From Planctomycetaceae bacterium (GTDB lineage: Bacteria; Planctomycetota; Planctomycetia; Pirellulales; UBA1268): a DNA stretch of 35,351 bases. The stretch is taken from NCBI GenBank assembly GCA_947449135.1, contig CANFQO010000029.1, forward strand, positions 1 to 35,351, given 5' to 3'. Position 1 is the first letter of the stretch, and each line of letters opens with the position of its first letter. Positions 25,736 through 31,541 of the stretch are shown here, in pieces. Made by a program: the position numbers and the translations under genes. The notes beneath the pieces are model-generated. The model worked only from the letters and a program-made list of their open reading frames with translations. It searched no databases and was not told the DNA's origin.

Positions 25736-26133
25736 GAATAGACCTTTCATCCTGCAGGGAGATCGCATGATACCGGCTTTAGAAGCCTTTGTTCGAAGTC
25801 GCCGGCACTGTGACGGATCGGCCGAGGTCATCCGCATGGCGTAGCCAGTGTCCGGCTGCACAGAGTTCGTATTTCAGGGCTGCAGTCATGATGAAAGCAA
25901 CGTCGCGACCCTCGTCTGAGAATGAAAGGGCCAATGGCACCTCCGCAGTCGCTTGCCGATCGGTGAGCCACGGAATGTGTCTTTTGATAGCGCGGTCCTG
26001 GATACACTGGTTCGCCAGACACCCCAAAGAGATATGCACATCGCTATGCCGAACAGGCGTGGCTGCGCACCCTTTTCACTGCCACATCGCAACGCATATC
26101 ATCGAAGTCGCCTGTTCGAGAGGACGTGATGCG
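25736..26133. other. 398-bp gap without a recognisable gene
   Basis: No gene is assigned here. A minus-strand open frame of 86 codons ends at 25779 and encodes DEGRDVAFIMTAALKYELCA and similar sequence; it matches nothing I know, has no clear ribosome binding site and could be a decayed fragment. The segment lies upstream of both the dehydrogenase (minus) and the MNT gene (plus), so it should contain their promoters. Base composition is less GC-rich than the flanking genes. Confidence 0.4.
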
Positions 26134-26508
26134 ATGATTCGTACCTCTTTGACGCTAGATCTCACTGCCAGCGATCGTAAGACCGTCGAGGAGTTGGCGG
26201 CCTTGCTGCCCTCCCGTTGGCCCGTCGATTCGCTCGTACTGTATGGATCGAAGGCGCGAGGAGACGACACCCCCGAATCAGACATCGACCTGCTCGTGCT
26301 GACCGGCCGTCCGCTTGCTCCGGAAGAGATCGGCGACATGCGAGCGGTGTCGCGTCGAATCGGTCTCGCGCACGGCACGTGGCCCGAGCTTTACATTCGA
26401 ACGAGCGAGGAATGGTGGCGTGGCGTCTACCAGGCTGCTCCGATTCGCAAGGAAATCGACGCCGAGGGCGTTGACATACCTCTTTCCCTGCCTGGGGAAC
26501 GCCGATGA
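26134..26508 (+). CDS. MNT-type minimal nucleotidyltransferase (antitoxin-like)
   Basis: A 124-residue minimal nucleotidyltransferase. LYGSKARGDDTPESDIDLLV (37-56) contains G38-S39, ten residues, then D50-x-D52, the GSx10DxD pattern of MntA-like antitoxins, which modify their HEPN toxin partner by adding AMP groups. GAGAGGA lies 9 bases before ATG 26134; the longer open frame upstream is not supported. The coding region looks intact. Its stop overlaps the start of the next frame as ATGA, the normal coupling for MNT-HEPN pairs, but that HEPN gene is broken (26505-26668), so the antitoxin seems orphaned. Confidence 0.85.
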   Translation: MIRTSLTLDLTASDRKTVEELAALLPSRWPVDSLVLYGSKARGDDTPESDIDLLVLTGRPLAPEEIGDMRAVSRRIGLAHGTWPELYIRTSEEWWRGVYQAAPIRKEIDAEGVDIPLSLPGERR

Positions 26509-26668
26509 CGGAAGACGAATCCCGGCAGAAGATCGTCTCGCAGCAGATGCTGACGCCGACTACGGCGATTTTGTCGACATCCCAAGGGAACAGGTTGCCA
26601 ATACGCTCGAAACCGCCCGCCGGTTCGTCGCCGTAATGGAGACTCTCGTCCAAGGGCATGCTCGGTAA
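26505..26668 (+). pseudogene. HEPN-domain toxin remnant (collapsed by internal deletion)
   Basis: ATG 26505 overlaps the MNT stop and starts a frame reading MTEDESRQKIVSQQM, like a HEPN N-terminus. A different frame then reads ADYGDFVDIPREQV and NTLETARRFVAVMETLV to a stop at 26668, which matches the usual HEPN C-terminus (DYGDFV...). Intact HEPN proteins have about 120-140 residues, so most of the helical core, including the RxxxH ribonuclease motif, is missing and the frame is shifted. The simplest reading is an internal deletion of about 200-250 bases that is not a multiple of three. A sequencing or assembly error is a less likely alternative because so much is missing. Confidence 0.65.
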
Positions 26669-26719
26669 CTACAGTCACAGCGTTACTGGTTGCCCGCAGG
26701 GGCGATCACAGCGGGCCGG

Positions 26720-27547
26720 CTACGTCCCGGCGGTGTCTAGGCCGGCGGTTCCCCGAGCGAAGATCTCCCGCAGTCGCAACGCGGTCGAACGGCCGATCAC
26801 AAGCGGCTCAAGGTCAACTGCAAACGTCACAAGCGTCTCGTCACGTGACCTCCACTCCGTTTCCTGGATCGCAGCGGCCTGCACCACGAGCGACTTGCCG
26901 AGGCGCTCAAAGAGGTTGCTGGGAAGCTCTCGCTCCCAGTCGCCCAGCCGACGTCGGAAGAGGATGATGCGCCCCGGATCCTTGAGGCCGACGCGGGTGA
27001 AGTTGCGTAAGCCCTCGATCCAGCAGATGTCGCCGATGGTCACGATCGACGTGCGTCCCTTCTCCGGCAGTGGAACGGTGATCGTATCGGTGAGCCCTAG
27101 CGCTGTCGTGCTGGCGCGGTTGGCTACCCCGTCGATGACATCCTCGTCCTGGTCGTCGGGCTCGGGCGTGATGGTTGCCTTCAGCCGCAACAGCGACGCC
27201 ATCTTTTGCAGGCGGCGCACCGTCTCAGAGAGCCGCTCGAGATCGACCGGCTTCACGAGATAGTCGAGAGCGCCCGCCGCAAAGGCATTCACCGCATAGG
27301 TCTCGTGGGCCGTTACAAACACCACCTGCGTGCTGCGTGGCATGCTCGGTAGCAGTTCAAGCCCTGTGGCACCGGGCATCTCCACGTCAAGAAACACCAC
27401 GTCCGGCCGCTGCGTGTCCAGGATCGCCTGCGCCTCCTGCACGCTACTTGCGGTGGCGATGACCTCAATCCCACCGTGCACGGCCAAGAGCTTTCGCATC
27501 CGTTCGTTGGCCGGCCGTTCATCATCGACGAGGAGAGCGGAGAGCAT
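26720..27547 (-). CDS. LytTR-family response regulator
   Basis: A 275-residue response regulator. The receiver domain (1-120) has D8/D9, phospho-acceptor D54 in VVFLDVEMPGATG, T79 and K99 in DYLVKPVD. The C-terminal part (about 165-265) is a LytTR DNA-binding domain: TSIVTIGDICWIEGLRNFTR and LPSNLFERLGKSLVVQAAAI are typical. The start at ATG 27547 gives a normal N-terminus (MLSALLVDDERPANE). It follows its cognate kinase by 43 bases on the same strand, forming a LytS/LytR-like pair. The signal is unknown. Confidence 0.93.
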   Translation of the reverse strand: MLSALLVDDERPANERMRKLLAVHGGIEVIATASSVQEAQAILDTQRPDVVFLDVEMPGATGLELLPSMPRSTQVVFVTAHETYAVNAFAAGALDYLVKPVDLERLSETVRRLQKMASLLRLKATITPEPDDQDEDVIDGVANRASTTALGLTDTITVPLPEKGRTSIVTIGDICWIEGLRNFTRVGLKDPGRIILFRRRLGDWERELPSNLFERLGKSLVVQAAAIQETEWRSRDETLVTFAVDLEPLVIGRSTALRLREIFARGTAGLDTAGT

Positions 27548-27590
27548 CGCAGAGTATTCCAGGGAATATGAAGAACGCTGTTGTGAGCGT

Positions 27591-28778
27591 TCAGGTTCGC
27601 TCGGGGGCCAGTGCCGGTGGCGGGGTGTATGTGAGATTGGCAGGAAGCCGGACCACGATGCGGACCCATCCTCCGTCATGTTCCGGCTCAAGATGCGTGT
27701 CGACGGTGGCGGCGTGCCCGACCAGCAGTTCCAGCCGTTTCCTCAGTGAGCGGATGCCTGTGCCTGGTGACTGCGTGCTGCCCGGCGGCATCCAGCGGCC
27801 TGAGTTCGCGACGACCACCTCCAGCATGCCGTCCTCCACGCTCGCCCGCACGTTCACCTTGAGCGGCATGCTGCTTGTCTTGACGCCGTAGTGCAGTGCG
27901 TTTTCCAGCAGCGGCTGGATCAGCATCGGTGGCACGAGCACGCCCTGTGCTGCCCGGTCGGCTACGACACGGCAGACGAGGTTGTCGCCAAACCTCGCGT
28001 GCTGCACGGCGAGATACGTTTCCAGGGCCTGTAGTTCCCGGGAGAGCGGCTCAAGCGTGCGGGCTTCGCGGAGGACGAACCGCAGATAGTCGGAGAGATC
28101 CTGCGACACCCGTTCAACAGCCGCAGGATCGTCCTTGCTGGCCATCACAGCGTTGAGCGCGTTGAACAGGAAGTGCGGGTTCAGCTGCTCCTGCAACTGC
28201 CGCATCTCATGTTGCCTCGCGAGCGTCTCGGCCTTCAGGGCCCGGATTTCGATGTCGCTCGCGGCCGCCTTCACCCTTACCTGCTCCATTTCGGACTCGT
28301 GGAGATCATTCAGCAGGTCGAGGCCAAAGTAGATCGCGCACCACATCCCCGCCGCGACCAGCCTCGGCACGATGGGCCCGATCGTGGTCTCGCCGCTCCA
28401 GTTTGTCGGGCCGCCGATCTGCAGCACCATCAGAAATCTCACCGACGCCACCAGCGCCACGGCTGCCACGATCACGATGAGCGTCCAGCGTTGAGGCCGT
28501 GGCATCGCTCGCAGGAACGGCCGTTGAAACAACCAGTGGGCGAGGCTCGTGACTGCGAAACCTGTAGCGGTGCGGATCATCATCGGCATCCACGGCGTCG
28601 GGGCGTCAGGTCGTAGCGCTGTGGATAACCCCAGCACCGCCGCGCCGATCCCCAGCCAAAACATCACCTGGAACGACCAAAAAATCTGATCGCGGCGCCA
28701 ATACATGAGTCGCTGCGATCCGGCATCGACGGTCGCTTCATCGTGCTCTGGGCGATGTGTGAGGGGAGCTTGAGGCAT
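27591..28778 (-). CDS. LytS-type sensor histidine kinase
   Basis: A 395-residue membrane histidine kinase of the His_kinase (PF06580)/LytS-YehU type. Four hydrophobic segments (about 34-52, 66-84, 98-120, 136-154) precede a coiled-coil linker (about 160-196) and the phospho-acceptor region LQEQLNPHFLFNALNAV, with H202. The ATPase part has VPPMLIQPLLENALHYGVK (N box) and a GTGIRSLRKRLELL G-box. I choose ATG 28778; ATG 28706, just before the first membrane segment, is a possible alternative, and neither has a clear ribosome binding site. It has no extracellular sensor domain, so it probably senses through the membrane region. It is transcribed just before the LytTR regulator. Confidence 0.9.
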   Translation of the reverse strand: MPQAPLTHRPEHDEATVDAGSQRLMYWRRDQIFWSFQVMFWLGIGAAVLGLSTALRPDAPTPWMPMMIRTATGFAVTSLAHWLFQRPFLRAMPRPQRWTLIVIVAAVALVASVRFLMVLQIGGPTNWSGETTIGPIVPRLVAAGMWCAIYFGLDLLNDLHESEMEQVRVKAAASDIEIRALKAETLARQHEMRQLQEQLNPHFLFNALNAVMASKDDPAAVERVSQDLSDYLRFVLREARTLEPLSRELQALETYLAVQHARFGDNLVCRVVADRAAQGVLVPPMLIQPLLENALHYGVKTSSMPLKVNVRASVEDGMLEVVVANSGRWMPPGSTQSPGTGIRSLRKRLELLVGHAATVDTHLEPEHDGGWVRIVVRLPANLTYTPPPALAPERT

Positions 28779-28890
28779 CGATGCACACAGGAAAAACGGA
28801 GCCACGATCAACTGCCAGTATGGCACGCGTGGTAGGACGTCGCACATCTGAACGCGGGTGCGGAGTTCCAGTGTTGTACCGGTCTCCGCT

Positions 28891-29592
28891 TCAGCCCGGC
28901 GAAGAAAGCCCTTTCGAGGCGTCGGTATCGGTGAAGAGGATCGCATTGTCCTGGGTGACACGACCGGCCGGGATGGTCGAATCCATGGCCAGAAGACGCG
29001 TTACCATCGGGATTTTACCGGCGCCTGTCGCCAGCCAGAGAATCCGGCGTGACCGGTTGATGATCGGAAACGTCAGCGTCATTCGTCGCCGGTTTTGGTA
29101 GACACCGGTCAGCGCCACGTCGCGATCATGGCAGTCGAGCACGGAATCGTCGGGCACAAGCGATGCCGTGTGGCCGTCGGCACCGAGCCCCAAATGAATC
29201 AGGTCGAGCACAGGTGGTGTGCCGGCCCATCTCACGAGCGTCTCTTCGTAGTCCCGGACCCCGTGCGTAGGGTCGGCCGTGGTCACCGGCATGGCGTGGA
29301 TATTGTCGGGCGGAATCGGAGCATTTCCCAGCAGGCTCGCGTGGAGGTGTGTGAGGTTGCGGTCCGGATCTCCATCCAACGCGAGCCGCTCATCCACTTG
29401 GAACACGTGCACGTTCGCCCACGGCACGTCCTCTGCGGCGAGATCCTTGAGCATCGCCCATGGAGTCTTGCCGCCGCTCACCGCCATCAGGAAACGGCCG
29501 CGGGCTGCGACGGCTGCACGGGCTTCCGCAGCGATCAGCTTCGCGGCAGCGGCGGCGACGGCGGGCTCATCGGCAAAGATTTCATAGTTCAT
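28891..29592 (-). CDS. pgl: 6-phosphogluconolactonase
   Basis: A 233-residue NagB/RpiA-fold lactonase of the oxidative pentose phosphate pathway, hydrolysing 6-phosphogluconolactone to 6-phosphogluconate. FLMAVSGGKTPWAML, VDERLALDGDPDRNLTHLHA and LIHLGLGADGHTASLVP are the family signatures. ATG 29592 gives the standard start MNYEIFADEPAV. It is divergent from the HAD relic and rpiA (pentose phosphate pathway too), so the two units likely share a control region at 29593-29766. Confidence 0.93.
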   Translation of the reverse strand: MNYEIFADEPAVAAAAAKLIAAEARAAVAARGRFLMAVSGGKTPWAMLKDLAAEDVPWANVHVFQVDERLALDGDPDRNLTHLHASLLGNAPIPPDNIHAMPVTTADPTHGVRDYEETLVRWAGTPPVLDLIHLGLGADGHTASLVPDDSVLDCHDRDVALTGVYQNRRRMTLTFPIINRSRRILWLATGAGKIPMVTRLLAMDSTIPAGRVTQDNAILFTDTDASKGLSSPG

Positions 29593-29646
29593 GGCTGCAC
29601 TCCACACGCCTGTCATCGATCACATAGAGTGACACACGGGACCGTT

Positions 29647-29671
29647 TGTAGTGTCATCGCAGTAGACTACA
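29647..29671. promoter_or_regulatory. inverted repeat in the pgl/rpiA divergent region (possible operator)
   Basis: TGTAGT (29647-29652) and ACTACA (29666-29671) form a 6-bp inverted repeat with 13 bases between, in the AT-richer part of the divergent region. The spacing is compatible with a dimeric regulator site. The arms are short and could arise by chance. Confidence 0.2.
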
Positions 29672-29766
29672 CTTTTCACGACCTTCTGTGATCTGGTTGT
29701 GGCAGCAAGTCGTATCTGAGTCTTATCTATGGATCGCCGGTTTATCGGCTTCGTCGGTGGTGCCAC

Positions 29767-29923
29767 GCGCGACTGGCGATCACGTCTGAGGAGATTGCCA
29801 CGATTGGCGATGGGCAATGCCTCAGACCACTTCAAGGCGACCGCCAGCGTGACGGCCGAATCCTTCGCTGTTGAGGGGTTTGCCAAGGCGATCGAGCGGT
29901 TCATCCAGGGCGACGCGACATGA
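29767..29923 (+). pseudogene. Cof-type HAD phosphatase remnant, C-terminal end
   Basis: Two neighbouring frames together resemble the C-terminus of Cof/HAD-IIB phosphatases. The first (29767-29811) reads ARLAITSEEIATIGD, the usual run-up to the HAD motif IV aspartate. Directly after, another frame reads MGNASDHFKATASVTAESFA and VEGFAKAIERFIQ to a stop at 29923. The intervening conserved part (normally GDxxND...MF) is missing, and the two ends meet at GGCGATG (29806-29812), a sequence likely present on both sides before the deletion. The remaining stop overlaps the rpiA start as ATGA, so the ancestral gene was probably coupled to rpiA. The upstream part of the gene is not recognisable. Confidence 0.7.
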
Positions 29924-30642
29924 GCAGCGACGCCAACCCTCACGCCGCCTGGAAGCGGGCTGCAGCCTATGCCGCCGTCGAACTCGTCACCGACGGCATG
30001 ATCGTCGGCATCGGGACCGGATCGACCGCGACTTTTGCTATTCATGCGCTCGCCGATCGGATGCGTGCAGGTCTCCGGGTTCTCGGCATTCCCTCCTCTG
30101 ACCGCAGCGCCGTTCTGGCCACATCGCTCGGAATTCCTCTGACCACGTTTGCCGACCATCCGCGGATCGACGTGACGATCGACGGCGCCGATGAGGTGGA
30201 ACGCGGCACGCTGAATCTCATCAAGGGGCACGGCGGTGCCCTCCTACGCGAGAAGATCGTCGCCGTTGCCAGCCGCCGCCTCGCGATCATCGTCGATGGT
30301 ACGAAACTGGTCGACCGGCTGGGGGAGCGCTCGGCGGTCCCCGTGGAGGTCGTTTCCTTCGGCTGGGAGGCGACGAGGGGCCGACTCGAAGCTCTGGGCG
30401 CAACGGTCGATCTGCGGCGCTCCGCAGACGGCAAGCCATTCTGCACCGACAACGGTAATAGGATCCTCGACTGCCGCTTCGGCCCAATCGCCGACCCAGC
30501 AAGGCTGGAGGAACAGATTGGCCGGATCGTCGGTGTCGTCGAGTGTGGGCTGTTCGTCGGCATCGCCGATGTGGTCTTTATCGGTGACGCGGCGGGCGTC
30601 ACTCGCTTGGAGCGGAGTCCAGGGCCGTCGGCGGGTAGGTAA
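29920..30642 (+). CDS. rpiA: ribose-5-phosphate isomerase A
   Basis: A 240-residue RpiA, which interconverts ribose-5-phosphate and ribulose-5-phosphate. IGTGSTATFAIHAL (31-44) is the phosphate-binding loop, DGADEVE (88-94) and KGHGGALLREK (102-112) hold the catalytic residues, including E111. Length is near the family norm, with a slightly longer C-terminal tail. ATG 29920 overlaps the stop of a broken HAD gene, so the original translational coupling may be impaired; a promoter in the divergent region with pgl could still drive it. Its 3' end overlaps the convergent DUF488 remnant by 44 bases. Confidence 0.93.
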   Translation: MSSDANPHAAWKRAAAYAAVELVTDGMIVGIGTGSTATFAIHALADRMRAGLRVLGIPSSDRSAVLATSLGIPLTTFADHPRIDVTIDGADEVERGTLNLIKGHGGALLREKIVAVASRRLAIIVDGTKLVDRLGERSAVPVEVVSFGWEATRGRLEALGATVDLRRSADGKPFCTDNGNRILDCRFGPIADPARLEEQIGRIVGVVECGLFVGIADVVFIGDAAGVTRLERSPGPSAGR

Positions 30643-30853
30643 TCCGCGTTCCCACGACGTGGACGATCGACGTGAGTTTGTGAGGCCGGGCTCTTGAAGG
30701 CCCGTAGATGTCGTTCACCGCGACGCCGCGGACCAAGAGCGAAACCGCGATCAACGACCGGTGGCACCGCCACGGCTCGGCTTCAGCGCACAATATCGCC
30801 GTCACACCCTGACGGGCCCGCACGAGCAACGCGTTGAGGCTGGCCTGGAAATC
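30599..30853 (-). pseudogene. DUF488 protein remnant, N-terminus lost
   Basis: The frame reads DFQASLNALLVRARQGVTAI, LCAEAEPWRCHRSLIAVSLL, then ARPHKLTSIVHVVGTRITYP and a stop at 30599. CAEAEPWRCHR is the C-terminal signature of DUF488 proteins. Intact members have about 150-180 residues and begin with a TIGHS/VDVRSxP region; this is absent. The frame stays open to 30916, but that upstream part overlaps the remnant of a NADH dehydrogenase in the other direction. The N-terminal part was probably lost in the same deletion that removed the front of the NADH dehydrogenase. Confidence 0.72.
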
Positions 30854-30854
30854 C

Positions 30855-31070
30855 GCAGTGATCATCGCCGACGGCATGGCAGCCTGCACCGGCAAGCCGT
30901 TCAGCGACGTCGTCAAGTGGACGATGGCGACGATCGGCCGCGGGGCGGCCGTCGTGGAGCTGGCGTTTGGTCAGACGCTCACCGGCACCGTGACCTGGCT
31001 GGCATGGCGTGGCGTCCACCTGCTTCTTGTGAGCGGAACTCAGGAGAAAAGCACCGTGTTCCTTAAATGA
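30855..31070 (+). pseudogene. type II NADH dehydrogenase (NDH-2) remnant, C-terminus only
   Basis: The frame reads SAVIIADGMAACTGKPFSDV, VKWTMATIGRGAAVVELAFG, then TVTWLAWRGVHLLLVSGTQE to a stop at 31070. This matches the C-terminal membrane-anchoring end of NDH-2 (usual pattern: PFRYxDKGTMATIGRxxAV...WLxWxxVHLxxLxG). The FAD and NADH domains (over 300 residues) are missing and no start codon with a ribosome binding site precedes it. Some conserved positions have changed (DKG to VKW). It begins where the reverse-strand DUF488 remnant ends, so both lost their front halves at one junction near 30854. Confidence 0.68.
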
Positions 31071-31179
31071 GGCTGGAGTCTGCTGGCACGCAAACACGGG
31101 AAGCGGATCATCCTGGGTCAGTCCACTGTCGGCACGGGGCGGGAGTAGGCCGTTTCTGCAGGAGGGCAGGCGTTCCAAC

Positions 31180-31335
31180 GTGAACAGCACACTCGCGGTC
31201 GACATCGGCGGCTTGCACGTGAAGATCCGGATTCCGTCCGACCCTGAAAAGAGGCATTGTGACAGCGGTTCCGCGCTCACACCGCGGCAGGTGGTCGACG
31301 GCGTGCCGGTGCACGACGAAGGCCGTAGCCGGTAA
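31180..31335 (+). pseudogene. ROK-family/polyphosphate-glucokinase-like remnant, N-terminus only
   Basis: A 51-codon frame from GTG 31180 reads NSTLAVDIGGLHVKIRIPSD, then HCDSGSALTPRQVVDGVPV and a stop at 31335. It resembles the first 45 residues of ROK-type polyphosphate glucokinases, which start with an ATP-binding DIGGTHVK and continue SGPxLTPxQMVxGV. The phosphate-binding threonine is changed to leucine here, and the remaining 200 or so residues are missing. The sequence diverges right after VDGV, suggesting another deletion end. A short functional peptide is possible but less likely. Confidence 0.55.
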
Positions 31336-31541
31336 AAGGCGGCGTCACTGCCCGTTTGGTGCGCCAGACGCCCGTTTTGTGCGCGCCAACAGACTTGTTC
31401 GTACCAAATTCTTGACGGCAGCCGGTTTTCAAGCTTTCCTAGAGCCGGTCTGAGCCAGCAGACAGGCCGCCTCAAGGGGCCTTTCGAAATCGTGACATCC
31501 CAAAGTTGCTTCAAGCAATTGAGTCTTTGAAAAGGACTTCT
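31336..31541. other. non-coding stretch before the DUF1254/1214 gene, with an imperfect tandem repeat
   Basis: No gene is recognised. Two copies of GCCCGTTT(G/T)GTGCGC lie 20 bases apart at 31350-31364 and 31370-31384. Downstream, the sequence becomes AT-richer (from about 31390), consistent with a promoter for the surface-protein gene at 31542; TTGACG at 31412-31417 could be a -35 element but no good -10 follows at 17 bases. Confidence 0.35.

Noticed and set aside
26068-26097. HPFHCHIATH string on the plus strand, which fits the HCHxxxH copper motif of multicopper oxidases
   Set aside because: The residues around it do not continue as in multicopper oxidases (no GM after the last His), there is no upstream domain, and the region is between genes. 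Probably chance.
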